Shown: positions 54,401 to 62,104, counted from the stretch's first letter. The stretch: 64,000 bases of DNA from Gammaproteobacteria bacterium (GCA_015709615.1 CP054179.1:620001-684000); one strand, 5' to 3'. A program made the numbers and translations. Notes: generated by a model not told the origin, from the letters alone.

Positions 54401-55211
54401 TAGCGGCGTGAAGCCGGTGAAACGAGTGCTTGCGCAAGGTTTCGGCGGTCTCGCGAATTTCGCGCTCGCCCGGCAGAAACACCAGAATATCGCCGGAACC
54501 CACGGCATGTAGCTCTTCAACCGCTTTGACGATGGCCTGCTGCACGTCGCCGTCGCTGTCGTCGTCCTCATCGGTCAGCAGCGGACGGTAATGAATCTCG
54601 ACCGGATACAACCGCCCGCTGACCTCGATCACCGGCGCGTCGTTAAAATGCCGGGAAAAACGCTGCGCATCGATGGTTGCGGAAGTGACGATCAGCTTCA
54701 GATCCGGCCGCTTCGGCAGCAATTGCTTGAGGTAACCGAGCAGGAAATCGATATTCAGACTGCGCTCGTGCGCCTCGTCGATAATCAGTGTATCGTACGC
54801 CTGCAACAGCGGATCGCCCTGCGTCTCCGCCAGAAGAATACCGTCGGTCATCAATTTGATGTAACTGTCCGCGCCGATCTTGTCGGTAAACCGCACCTTG
54901 TAACCGACCGCCTGCCCCAGCGGACTGTTCAACTCCGCCGCAATCCGCCCCGCCACCGTCCGCGCCGCAATCCTGCGCGGCTGCGTATGCCCGATCAAGC
55001 CATGCACGCCACGCTGAAGCTCCAGGCAGATTTTCGGGATCTGCGTAGTCTTGCCCGACCCGGTCTCCCCGCAAATGATCACCACCTGGTGGTTCTCAAT
55101 CGCTTCTTTGATTTCCTCGCGGCGAACATTGACTGGCAAATCTTCCGCATATGTTGGGCGAGGAAGATGGGCAAGCCGTTTGGCGATGGCTTCGGGAGGG
55201 AGTTTTTTCAT
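51450..55211 (-). CDS. hrpA: ATP-dependent RNA helicase HrpA (DEAH box)
   Basis: 1253 residues. Walker A GETGSGKTTQIPK, DEAH box in LIIDEAHERSLN, SAT motif VTSATIDA and QRAGRCGRV motif VI. Then come the HA2 and OB-fold regions and the long C-terminal domain typical of HrpA (about 1300 residues in E. coli). HrpA is reported to help resolve stalled ribosomes and to act in mRNA processing. Monocistronic, 222 bp from the next gene. Confidence 0.95.
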   Translation of the reverse strand: MKKLPPEAIAKRLAHLPRPTYAEDLPVNVRREEIKEAIENHQVVIICGETGSGKTTQIPKICLELQRGVHGLIGHTQPRRIAARTVAGRIAAELNSPLGQAVGYKVRFTDKIGADSYIKLMTDGILLAETQGDPLLQAYDTLIIDEAHERSLNIDFLLGYLKQLLPKRPDLKLIVTSATIDAQRFSRHFNDAPVIEVSGRLYPVEIHYRPLLTDEDDDSDGDVQQAIVKAVEELHAVGSGDILVFLPGEREIRETAETLRKHSFHRLHAAIEILPLFARLSVAEQERVFQPGGARRIVLATNVAETSLTVPGIHYVIDTGLARINRYSYRNKVEQLLVEKISQASANQRAGRCGRVANGVCIRLYSEQDFNGRPAFTDPEILRSSLASVILRMKSLKIGDVEDFPFLEPPSPRMIADGYQLLAELGAVDDNRNLTATGWRLAKFPLDPKIARMILAAKQENCLHEILIIASALSVQDPRDRPFEHQTAADEAHRRFQDERSDFLAYLKLWDFYDELLKHKKSNKKLMAQCRELFLSYRRLREWREIHGQLHTLMAELGFRPNEIPAGYDEIHRALLPGLLGNIGFKTEKEGEYLGARGIKFAIFPGSVLKKGKAKWVVAAELVETAKLYARCAAKIDPVWLERIAGNLCKRHYFDPHWEKKRAQVVAFEQVTLYGLIIVSKRPINYGPIHPKEAREIFIRSALVAREYVTPAPFLAHNQALIQEIEELEHKTRRQDVLVDEQEIFAFFDAIIPQDISNGAAFEKWRKQAEQQNPRLLYLQRELLMRHEAGHVTEVQFPEQMTLPDGSELALTYRFEPGHPLDGVTVAVPLPLLNRLEAKQLDYLVPGLIREKITWYLKALPKQIRRMLVPLPETVTEFLVSHSNTVHPLPLADALAQFILRKTTLTVPPDTWQTGEVPLHLLMNIRVIDDTGEELVMSRDLAGLQRQLGQAAQQSFVQRGSASEKIAIERDQITCWDFGDLPVEIGFMRNGQPLTGYPALIDQTESVAIRLFDTREAADHAMRSGVRRLLCLMLKDQIKQLDKNLPGLKQASMQLASRMNPGDLKQDMLNAIIDRALLNDDPLPRSETEFAAQCQRARKRLPEVSAALAKLLQQTGTDYQTLITRLPAVRNERVKAELNEQLDHLLYSGFLGNTGWSRLQQLPRYLKGMALRLEKLAANPERDQRNSTEVMPFWQQYLQRLEKHRKAGLCDENLEEFRWQIEELRVSLFAQELKTPFPVSPKRLQKLWESVQP

Positions 55212-55433
55212 AGAAATAATTGAGAATCACATCATTTGTCACTTAATACCATTTCGAATGTTCTTCACAAATCATTCAGAGGATTGATAACACCTTTCCA
55301 GTTCCTATTCAAAACATGCAAATTATTAGACTCTATCAGTATAATTTGAGGGAACAATAAATATTATCTGTTAACTTGGTAAATCCTCATAATTAAATTA
55401 CAATTTAGCTGATTTTAGCTAGGCATTAGCTTT

Positions 55434-55913
55434 ATGACCATCGAGATCCCACTGCCGAAGCACTTCGACAAATTCTTTATTCGCAACTGGATTGCGGAAG
55501 ATGCCCAACAACTTGCTGATATTGAGTTTGACCCGGAAGTAAAACAACACCTAAAGCTACCCACAATCTCCAAGAATGAGTTTATCGATCGCTTTCAACC
55601 TCGCGGTTGGGCCATTGTAGCTAATCAGGGGAATATCGTTGCTGGCGCGATTGACATTAATAAGTTTGAACTCAACCCTAAGAAACTAGAACTCAGAATC
55701 CTCTTGGCCAAGGAATACCGAACTCGTGGCTTCGCAACCGAGGCTACTCGATTTTTTATTTCATGTATTTTCGGTGCCCCGTGGACCGAAGGGGTTGTTG
55801 CTGTAATTCACCCTCAGAATCTTGCAAGCATCGCCTTATTTAAAAAATTGAACTTCATCCACACCAGTGCAATCACGGCGGAAAGGCATGTCTATGAACT
55901 TAGTCGCACCTGA
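55434..55913 (+). CDS. GNAT family N-acetyltransferase
   Basis: 159 residues, Acetyltransf_3-like (RimJ/RimL style). Acetyl-CoA motif A is LLAKEYRTRGFATEATRFF, then HPQNLASIALFKKLNF. First gene of an AT-rich patch between hrpA and djlA. The 222-bp leader is very AT-rich, with AGCT repeated three times before the ATG. The composition differs from hrpA, hinting at acquired DNA. Confidence 0.85.
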   Translation: MTIEIPLPKHFDKFFIRNWIAEDAQQLADIEFDPEVKQHLKLPTISKNEFIDRFQPRGWAIVANQGNIVAGAIDINKFELNPKKLELRILLAKEYRTRGFATEATRFFISCIFGAPWTEGVVAVIHPQNLASIALFKKLNFIHTSAITAERHVYELSRT

Positions 55914-56002
55914 ATCCACGATCAGTAAAGGCACATCTAGCCCTGCACTCAAGTGGAACAGGCAAAAAAAGTACGTCCATTAGCTTCACGTTAGGAATCA
56001 TT

Positions 56003-56434
56003 ATGACCGAGCAACTTGTTCTTACAATTGTTGCCGCAACAGTCGGTTTTGTTTCTGCTGTGCTCTTTTGCATTGGCGGTTTCCTTAATACATCAAATAA
56101 GATTTTGCTTCAGTCAACACCGTACTGGGATTTCAGTGTACCCGTAGCATCTTCATTAGCTGCTCAGAGAGCACAGTACGTAATTGGTGCACTGCTTCTC
56201 GTATTTGCTTTTCTTCTTCAAGTTGCGGCAGCCCTCGCATCCTCAACCACTCCCGCATCCCTTCCTTCGTGGCTTCATGCCTGGTCTGCCATCGTTTTTG
56301 CTGTTCTTGTTCCCACCTGTCTTGTTGCTGGTGGTCTTTCCGTACTTCTCTATAAAACCACCATGCGCAAAGTCTTGCGCCTAGAAGAAGAACGCAGGCA
56401 AAAAGACGAGACTGAGCGCGGTAGGTTGGAGTGA
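56003..56434 (+). CDS. Hypothetical three-span membrane protein
   Basis: 143 residues. Hydrophobic segments about 5-27, 58-80 and 93-115. The cytosolic tail is highly charged (RKVLRLEEERRQKDE). No family recognised. The stop codon lies inside a hairpin repeat that also follows the gene ending at 57663. Confidence 0.7.
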   Translation: MTEQLVLTIVAATVGFVSAVLFCIGGFLNTSNKILLQSTPYWDFSVPVASSLAAQRAQYVIGALLLVFAFLLQVAAALASSTTPASLPSWLHAWSAIVFAVLVPTCLVAGGLSVLLYKTTMRKVLRLEEERRQKDETERGRLE

Positions 56435-56453
56435 CGTTAGGAACTCCAACATT
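56425..56453 (+). repeat. 3' hairpin repeat, copy 1
   Basis: GTTGGAGT (56425-56432), 10-nt loop, ACTCCAAC (56443-56450), then ATT; the gene's TGA is within it. Copy 2 is at 57671-57698. The shared 28-bp segment differs at only two positions, though the genes upstream are unrelated. Confidence 0.7.
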
Positions 56454-56561
56454 TTGCTCCAAGGTCCGCAGAACAGCTACCCCGTTAAGCGGAAGCCCTT
56501 TAGAATGCTCCGCCGCGTGTTATGACAGTTAAAACTATTAAAAACTAAACAAGAAATAGCT

Positions 56562-56811
56562 ATGCCAGAAATTGCAAGATTTTATGGGATCGTAATAAAG
56601 CTCTTCTTCGGCGATCATCCACCTCCGCATTTTCTTGCGGTGTACGGGGAGCATGCCGGTTTATTCAATATCGATACCCTTGAAATGATCGATGGACATC
56701 TTACCAAGCAGAGCGAAGAATCTGGTTATCGAATGGGCTGCAATTAACAAGGAAGAAATGAAAAAGATGTGGGAGAAACAGGAATTTCACAAGCTGCCTC
56801 CTTTGGAGTAA
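56562..56811 (+). pseudogene. DUF4160 protein, frameshifted
   Basis: The first 49 codons (MPEIARFYGIVIKLFFGD) match DUF4160. After codon 49 the frame is lost and stops at 56747. Removing one base near 56709 (the C in AAGCAGAGC) restores a reading frame: TKRAKNLVIEWAAINKEE, running to a TAA at 56809-56811. The restored protein has family length (about 82 residues) and ends 4 bp before the DUF2442 start. A one-base insertion or a sequencing error explains it. Confidence 0.8.
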
Positions 56812-56815
56812 AACG

Positions 56816-57064
56816 ATGCAATATCCAAAAGTAAAATCAGCGCTTGCCATCGATGATCATACTTTGCTGGTTGAGTTCGATAATGACGAAAAGAGAAAAT
56901 ACGATGTCACACCGCTGCTGAAAACAGATATGTTCTCCCCGCTGAGAAATCCGGCTTTCTTTAAGTCGGTGCAGGTAGAGCAAGGCGGGTACGCGGTCGT
57001 TTGGGATAGCGCCATCGATATCAGCGAATATGAATTGTGGCAGCACGGTCAAGCAGTGCCGTAA
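56816..57064 (+). CDS. DUF2442 domain protein
   Basis: 82 residues. DUF2442 features: VKSALAIDDHTLLVEF, DNDEKRKYDVTPLL and YAVVWDSAIDISEYELW. DUF2442 genes commonly sit directly after DUF4160 genes, as here, and the pair is suspected to be a toxin-antitoxin-like module. Intact while its partner is frameshifted, as expected if this were the antitoxin-like or harmless partner; that reading is inference. Confidence 0.85.
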   Translation: MQYPKVKSALAIDDHTLLVEFDNDEKRKYDVTPLLKTDMFSPLRNPAFFKSVQVEQGGYAVVWDSAIDISEYELWQHGQAVP

Positions 57065-57213
57065 TCTGCAAGGAGAAGCCCACTATATATAGCCGTTATG
57101 CTTGATCGTTTTTAGCGTTTGGCGGAACGTCTTATCAGGCTTTTGCCCCACCAGCTCAAGCCAATCCACTTCCACTACAAACAGTCGGCTTAGCTTTACT
57201 TTGAGGTATTTGA

Positions 57214-57663
57214 ATGACTACTGCGATCACAAAACGCAGGATTTTCCTGGCCGGTTTAAACCTCTTTGTGATCATCTGGGCTGCCGCTTACTTTCTCTGG
57301 TCAAAATTCTCCTTTGACGACGGGCCGTTTTTTGCCGAACCCTTTGCTGCCGACCTTGGCGTTTTGTCACCAGTGTCGTCTATCGATCTCAGCCTGTCTG
57401 GCATCACGTTGTTCGTGCTCGAAACCCGTGCGACACGAGAGCCGGATCCGAGAACCGTGTTCATTCTGAGGAACGTTCGTAACGATATTCGTTGGGCGAA
57501 GGTAACCTCGGCTGACTTCGGGCGCATTGAGATCATCGGCCGTCCGCCGCGCTGGTACATCGCTGGCGGCTGGGTTGTGGCAATAAAACCGGAGAAGACC
57601 GAAGGAGGCGAGCTGCATCTTTCGCCGTTTGGTGGATTCCGTTTTTTCTTCCATAGCTGGTAG
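57214..57663 (+). CDS. Hypothetical protein with N-terminal membrane anchor
   Basis: 149 residues. One hydrophobic segment at about 9-28 follows a basic start (TKRR), then a predicted periplasmic beta-rich domain ending FRFFFHSW. No family recognised. Followed directly by hairpin repeat copy 2. The preceding 149 bp contain no plus-strand gene. Confidence 0.65.
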   Translation: MTTAITKRRIFLAGLNLFVIIWAAAYFLWSKFSFDDGPFFAEPFAADLGVLSPVSSIDLSLSGITLFVLETRATREPDPRTVFILRNVRNDIRWAKVTSADFGRIEIIGRPPRWYIAGGWVVAIKPEKTEGGELHLSPFGGFRFFFHSW

Positions 57664-57670
57664 AGACCGA

Positions 57671-57698
57671 TTGGAGTGACGTCAGGAATTCCAACATT
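57671..57698 (+). repeat. 3' hairpin repeat, copy 2
   Basis: 28 bp matching 56426-56453 at 26 of 28 positions. Arms TTGGA and TCCAA flank GTGACGTCAGGAAT. It lies 7 bp after the stop of the preceding gene, the same position as copy 1. Confidence 0.7.
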
Positions 57699-57755
57699 CA
57701 AATTTGCACCACGAGGTGAATCACGATCCGCAAAATAAACCATTAATGTTGGAAT
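57688..57755 (+). repeat. Long inverted repeat, attC-like
   Basis: ATTCCAACATT (57688-57698) and its exact complement AATGTTGGAAT (57745-57755) bracket 46 bp holding a second imperfect stem (TTTGC with GCAAA) and the hairpin CACC-ACGA-GGTG. Size (68 bp) and the CCAAC/GTTGG core resemble an integron attC site, but the terminal bases do not fit RYYYAAC/GTTRRRY fully and no integrase is present. Confidence 0.4.
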
Positions 57756-57835
57756 CAAAAATCCGGGAGTGAAGGAAATTATGAAACGGTGAAACTTTGC
57801 GCTACCGATGCTGAAAATTACAACTTGAAGAGATT

Positions 57836-57863
57836 TATGCCTCGCTACAAAGAGCGAGGCATA
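57836..57863 (-). terminator. 11-bp hairpin downstream of the miniprotein gene
   Basis: TATGCCTCGCT-6 nt-AGCGAGGCATA, a perfect 11-bp stem starting about 45 bp after the miniprotein stop on the minus strand. There is no U tract, so termination or RNA stabilisation are both possible. Confidence 0.45.
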
Positions 57864-57907
57864 CCAAAGGAATCATTGTGAACAGAATTAACGTTTGCCC
57901 CGATTGC

Positions 57908-58021
57908 TTATGATAAGTACATCGATAAATAAATCAAAGCTACCGCTACTCCACCAATAACTGCTAAATTAATGCCCAGCTTTTTGAATGCCACAACATC
58001 CACTTCTTCTAGCATATTCAT
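57908..58021 (-). CDS. 37-residue membrane miniprotein behind an FNR-type box
   Basis: Open frame ATG 58021 to TAA 57908, 37 codons, starting MNMLEEVDVVAFKKLG. Residues about 15-36 form one membrane span (NLAVIGGVAVALIYLSMYLS). GGAGA lies 5-6 bases before the ATG; an in-frame ATG at 58033 is less well placed. A perfect TTGAT-N4-ATCAA palindrome is centred 70 bp upstream. No family assigned. Single-span miniproteins of this type often join respiratory complexes; that is analogy only. Confidence 0.6.
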   Translation of the reverse strand: MNMLEEVDVVAFKKLGINLAVIGGVAVALIYLSMYLS

Positions 58022-58084
58022 GATTATCTCCATGACTTGGTTTTAATGGAGCTTGAATTCTGAATCGAAGCAGAGCTGAATTTA

Positions 58085-58098
58085 TTGATATAGATCAA
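58085..58098 (-). promoter_or_regulatory. FNR/CRP-family operator (TTGAT-N4-ATCAA)
   Basis: TTGATATAGATCAA, a full match to the FNR/ANR consensus. If the start of transcription is at about 58050 the site is centred at -41.5 (class II activation). A -10-like CAGAAT lies at 58062-58057 on the minus strand, exactly where that geometry needs it. The untranslated leader to ATG 58021 would be about 29 nt. This suggests oxygen- or NO-responsive expression of the miniprotein. Confidence 0.65.
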
Positions 58099-58314
58099 TA
58101 AATATTAAGTTCTTTCCAATGGTTACCTCAAGAGACACCCTAGTTGATTACATCAAATGCAGCATAAATTCACCGGCATCAAGTGAACCAATCTGTCACG
58201 AGAAACTCGCGTGTTCTTTCTTTAATGAAGTGGCTGCAAGAACGCAGAAAACCTGCTAGGCAAAGTGAATTCTGCCCGTGGACGATGTGGAACCGTAATG
58301 AATTAAACCGCCGG

Positions 58315-59091
58315 TCACTTCAGATTCCGGCTTTTCTTGATTAAATCGTAAGCGGTTTGTACTTCCTGGGCTTGTTCGGTCGCTACCGCGATCATGTCTT
58401 CCGGCACGCCCTGCCCCATCAGTTTGTCCGGATGGTATTGGCTCATCAATTTGCGGTAAGCGCGTTTGATTTCCTCGTCGGTACTGTCTTTACTGACGCC
58501 CAGCGCTTTGTAGGCATCGTCGAGAGCATTGACCGAGCTGGCGCCGCCCGCGGCGAAGTGCATTTGGTTCATCACCATATCGAGCAATTGCCCGAACGCC
58601 GCCGGGGAATAGTCCAGACGTCCGGCAATGCTGCGCAACAGATCATCTTCGGCGGAATTCAAATCACCGTCGGATAATCCCATGATAATGAGATACACCA
58701 GCAGCACCTGACGCAAATTGCGGGAATGACCGCACACAGCAAGAAATTCGTTGAGTTGCGGATGGATATCGTAATCCGGGGAGGCGCCTTGTTTGAACAG
58801 CGCGATGGCTTTCAAGCGGTGTTCGCGCGTCATGCGCAGTTTTTGCATGAACTGCTCGACGTGCGACACTTCGCTTTCGGATACGCGGCCGTCCGCCTTG
58901 GCCAGCTTTCCCATCAGGACAAAAACGGTTTCCAGAAAAACCGCCTGACGGCGCGCGGCATTGAACGGATTGACGCCCCCCGGACCGTAAGCCACCAGCC
59001 GGTCGATCAGACTGCCGCCGATCAGGCCGAGGATAAGGCCGATAAAACCCAGCAGCAAAAAACCGGAAATCGCACCGATTATCTTGAACAC
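58315..59091 (-). CDS. djlA: DjlA-like membrane-anchored J-domain co-chaperone
   Basis: 258 residues. Glycine-rich membrane segment (about 5-27), a TerB-like helical domain (GKLAKADGRVSESEV, LSDGDLNSAEDDLL), and a C-terminal J domain (about 190-258) with YHPDKLMG supplying the HPD triad. DjlA stimulates DnaK at the inner membrane and influences envelope stress signalling. It follows ibaG on the same strand. Confidence 0.92.
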   Translation of the reverse strand: MFKIIGAISGFLLLGFIGLILGLIGGSLIDRLVAYGPGGVNPFNAARRQAVFLETVFVLMGKLAKADGRVSESEVSHVEQFMQKLRMTREHRLKAIALFKQGASPDYDIHPQLNEFLAVCGHSRNLRQVLLVYLIIMGLSDGDLNSAEDDLLRSIAGRLDYSPAAFGQLLDMVMNQMHFAAGGASSVNALDDAYKALGVSKDSTDEEIKRAYRKLMSQYHPDKLMGQGVPEDMIAVATEQAQEVQTAYDLIKKSRNLK

Positions 59092-59135
59092 GGTAATTTC
59101 CCGTCAGCAATCAGGCAAAAAAGCAGCGCCGGTCA

Positions 59136-59378
59136 TCACGCTTGTTTTGTCCATTGCTCCGGCGTCAGCGTCTTCATCGACAGCGCGTGAATTTCCTGTT
59201 TCATTTTGTCGCCGAGCGATTTGTACACCATCTGATGCTGTTGCACGGTATTTTTGCCTTGAAATTGCGCACTGACGATCAACGCCTGAAAATGACGTCC
59301 GTCGTCGCCTTCGACTTGCACGTGCTCACACGGCAATGCCGCTTCAATATAGGTTTTTACGTTTTCTGCTGTAAGCAT
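59136..59378 (-). CDS. ibaG: BolA-family protein IbaG
   Basis: 80 residues, BolA fold: VEGDDGRHFQALIVS and HQMVYKSLGDKM. IbaG/BolA proteins pair with monothiol glutaredoxins in Fe-S trafficking. It lies at the end of the mla-type operon as in many Proteobacteria, where murA usually follows. Here djlA follows and murA is not in the window. Confidence 0.93.
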   Translation of the reverse strand: MLTAENVKTYIEAALPCEHVQVEGDDGRHFQALIVSAQFQGKNTVQQHQMVYKSLGDKMKQEIHALSMKTLTPEQWTKQA

Positions 59379-59424
59379 TTCAATTCTCCTTCACGCATGA
59401 TGGTCATGCAAAACAAATGTAGTG

Positions 59425-60180
59425 TTAATGGCGCAATTTATAGCCGTTTTTAAGCATCCGTATGGTCAACATGGAAATGACCACCAGGCATATTGCCACA
59501 ATCGACAGGCTAAGATAAGGCGAAATATCCGATACGCCAAAGAAGCCGTAGCGGAATCCGTCGATCATATAAAAAAACGGATTGAGGTGAGAAAAAAACT
59601 GCCAGCCGACGGGTAGCGAGTGAATGGTATAAAACACGCCGGATAAGAATGTCAGCGGCAAAATGATAAAGTTCTGGAAAGCCGCCAGTTGGTCGAATTT
59701 ATCCGCCCAGATACCGGCAATCAATCCCAACGCTCCCAATATCGCGCTGCCCAATACGACAAATAGTATCGACCAGACCGGCAGCATCAGCGGAATATCG
59801 AAAAACACCAGCGTCACCAGATAAACCCCCAAGCCAACCAACAACCCGCGCACGATGGACGCAATGATGTACGCGAAGAATATGGCGTGATACGACAACG
59901 GGGACAGCAGAATAAACACGATATTGCCGCTGATCTTCGATTGAATCATGCTGGACGAAGCGTTGGCAAAGGCATTTTGAATGATCGCCATCATCACCAA
60001 GCCCGGGATCAGAAACGTGGTGTACGCCACGCCCGGATACACTTCCACATGCGCTTCCAGCACATGAAAGAAAATCAGCAAGTACAGTAATGTGGAAACC
60101 ATCGGCGCGATAATCGTCTGGAAACCGACTTTCCAGAAGCGCAGCAATTCTTTATACAGTAGCGTAAAAAATCCGGTCAT
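59425..60180 (-). CDS. yadH: ABC-2 type permease (YadH-like)
   Basis: 251 residues with six membrane spans, ABC-2 family (PGLVMMAIIQNAFANASSS, LPLTFLSGVFY). Its start overlaps the stop of the ATPase gene by 4 bases. The pair resembles E. coli YadGH, whose substrate is not established. Located inside the mla operon region, perhaps exporting an envelope component. Confidence 0.9.
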   Translation of the reverse strand: MTGFFTLLYKELLRFWKVGFQTIIAPMVSTLLYLLIFFHVLEAHVEVYPGVAYTTFLIPGLVMMAIIQNAFANASSSMIQSKISGNIVFILLSPLSYHAIFFAYIIASIVRGLLVGLGVYLVTLVFFDIPLMLPVWSILFVVLGSAILGALGLIAGIWADKFDQLAAFQNFIILPLTFLSGVFYTIHSLPVGWQFFSHLNPFFYMIDGFRYGFFGVSDISPYLSLSIVAICLVVISMLTIRMLKNGYKLRH

Positions 60181-61094
60181 TTTGTTCGATTGCCGCTATT
60201 TTTCATCATACTGACAAAAACATCTTCCAGATCGGGTTGCTGCAAGTGCATTTCCAGGATTTGGATTTGCGCCGATCGCAAAGCCGACAGGATGGATTCG
60301 ACGTGCGCGTAACTATCGATTCTCAATTCGGCTATGCCGCTGTCATGACGGATCTGCAACGATTGCAGCTCCGCCGGCAAGGCATCCGGCTGCAAGCGTA
60401 ACTGCAACGATTTGCCCGTGCTCATGCCACCGATCAGATTCTGCGTGCTATCCAGCGCGACAATTTTTCCTTCTTTCAGCATCGCCACGCGATTGCACAG
60501 GGTTTCCGCTTCTTCCAGATAATGCGTGGTCAGCACGATGGTGTGGCCTTTGCGGTTCAGCTGCTGGATAAAATCCCACAACGTTTGGCGCAATTCCACA
60601 TCGACTCCGGCGGTCGGTTCATCCAGAATGATCACCGGCGGTTTGTGTACCAGCGCCTGCGCAACCAGCACGCGGCGTTTCATACCGCCGGATAACGCCC
60701 GCATGTTGGCGTTTGCCTTATCCGTCAAATCGAGATACTCGATGACTTCGTCCACCCAGCGCGCATTGTGCTTGATACCGTAATAACCCGATTGAATCAG
60801 CAGAACTTCGCGCACCGTGAAGAAAGGATCGAAAACCAATTCCTGCGGCACCACACCCAGATTGCTGCGCGCTTGTTGGTATTGCGCGATGACATCGTGC
60901 CCCATCACACTTACCGAACCGCTATCGGCCAGCGACAAACCGGCAATGATATTGATCAGCGTCGTTTTACCGGCGCCATTCGGCCCCAGCAGCGCAAAAA
61001 ACTCGCCGGTATGAATTTCGAGATCGATACCGGCCAAGGCATGCACGTCGCCAAAACGCTTGGATACTTGCTTGACAGCGATAGCGGGCAACAT
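60177..61094 (-). CDS. yadG: ABC transporter ATPase (YadG-like)
   Basis: 305 residues. Walker A GPNGAGKTTL, signature LSGGMKRRVLVA, Walker B VIILDEPTAGVD, then a C-terminal extension typical of ABC-2 partners. Overlaps the permease gene. Upstream is mlaB at 44 bp. Confidence 0.92.
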   Translation of the reverse strand: MLPAIAVKQVSKRFGDVHALAGIDLEIHTGEFFALLGPNGAGKTTLINIIAGLSLADSGSVSVMGHDVIAQYQQARSNLGVVPQELVFDPFFTVREVLLIQSGYYGIKHNARWVDEVIEYLDLTDKANANMRALSGGMKRRVLVAQALVHKPPVIILDEPTAGVDVELRQTLWDFIQQLNRKGHTIVLTTHYLEEAETLCNRVAMLKEGKIVALDSTQNLIGGMSTGKSLQLRLQPDALPAELQSLQIRHDSGIAELRIDSYAHVESILSALRSAQIQILEMHLQQPDLEDVFVSMMKNSGNRTK

Positions 61095-61138
61095 CGGATG
61101 AATAACTCAGTACCTGGAAACTGTCACACAGCGCCCGC

Positions 61139-61450
61139 TCAGGAAGCGCTGTGCAGCGTGGCTTCGGATGCCGGGAGCGGAATGAGTTCCGTCACCCCGT
61201 ATAATTGAATCAAGCTTTTAAGACTATCGGGCATATTGATTACGTGCAATACCTGATTGTTTTTTTGCATTGCACGCATCCATTCCAGCAGCATACTGAC
61301 GATCGTGGAATCGACTTCGGTCACTTTATTCAAATCGATGGTAAGCGGTTGATCGCCGAACAATGCAATCCCTCGTTGCGTCAGTATGACAACGTTATCG
61401 ATCGTGACAGCACCTTGTACAACGACGCTGTCACCTTCACGAAAGATCAT
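61139..61450 (-). CDS. mlaB: STAS-domain protein MlaB
   Basis: 103 residues from ATG 61450; a TTG at 61477 (112 residues) also fits. STAS fold with the conserved segment VTEVDSTIVSMLLEWM. MlaB binds the MlaF ATPase and stabilises the MlaFEDB inner-membrane complex. Follows mlaC. Confidence 0.88.
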   Translation of the reverse strand: MIFREGDSVVVQGAVTIDNVVILTQRGIALFGDQPLTIDLNKVTEVDSTIVSMLLEWMRAMQKNNQVLHVINMPDSLKSLIQLYGVTELIPLPASEATLHSAS

Positions 61451-61483
61451 TTGCACCAGAGAATTCACTACATTCAACCGCTG

Positions 61484-62104
61484 TTATTTCTTACCTTCCA
61501 GGGATTTATTCTTGTCCGCCAGCGCTTTCAGCAGTCCTTCAACGCCGCCTTTACGTACCTGGCTGTTAAACGATCCGCGGTAATTGGTGACCAGACTGAC
61601 ACCGGCGACGGTCACATCGTAAACTTTCCAGCCGTCCGGCTTTTTCTCCATGCTGTAATCGATCGGCACCGGTTCCCTTCCTTTTCCTTGCACAACCACT
61701 GTGCGCACTGTAGTTTCGACGCTGTCGCCCAGTTGCTTGATCGGATTGACTTTGATCGTTTCGTGATTATAAGTCGTCAATGCATTGGAATAAGTGCGCA
61801 CCAGCAAGGTACGGAATTCGTCGACCAGTTTGGTTTGCTGTCCCGGCTCGGCTTTCGACCAATGTTGCCCCATCGCAAGCTGTGTCATGCGGGTAAAATT
61901 GAAGTGCGGCAGTATCTTGGTCTCGATCAGATCGAGCATTTTATCTTTATTGCCATTTTTCAATTCTTCGTCTTTCTGGATGATCTCGATCACTTCCTTG
62001 ACGGTTTTATCGACCAGCCGGTCGGGCGCCATCTCTACTGACCACGCGGGGAACGCTAGCAAGCTCGAGATCGTTAATATCATTATTCCAAGAATTTTTT
62101 TCAT
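61484..62104 (-). CDS. mlaC: Periplasmic phospholipid-binding protein MlaC
   Basis: 206 residues with signal peptide (about 1-22, ending FPAWSVEM). MlaC/Tol-Tol-Ttg2D features: KMLDLIETKILPHFNFTRM, LVRTYSNALTTY and WKVYDVTVAGVSLV. It shuttles phospholipid between the outer-membrane MlaA complex and the inner-membrane MlaFEDB complex. mlaA is not found between mlaD and mlaC here. Confidence 0.94.
   Translation of the reverse strand: MKKILGIMILTISSLLAFPAWSVEMAPDRLVDKTVKEVIEIIQKDEELKNGNKDKMLDLIETKILPHFNFTRMTQLAMGQHWSKAEPGQQTKLVDEFRTLLVRTYSNALTTYNHETIKVNPIKQLGDSVETTVRTVVVQGKGREPVPIDYSMEKKPDGWKVYDVTVAGVSLVTNYRGSFNSQVRKGGVEGLLKALADKNKSLEGKK

Noticed and set aside
55985..57100. A run of integron gene cassettes with standard attC sites
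   Set aside because: CACGTTAGGAATC-type boundaries occur near 55988 and 56436, but matching RYYYAAC partners were not found; kept only as an attC-like finding at 57688.
58144..58156. TTGAT-TAC-ATCAA palindrome right of the real FNR box
   Set aside because: Spacer is 3 instead of 4 bases and no gene start is suitably placed.
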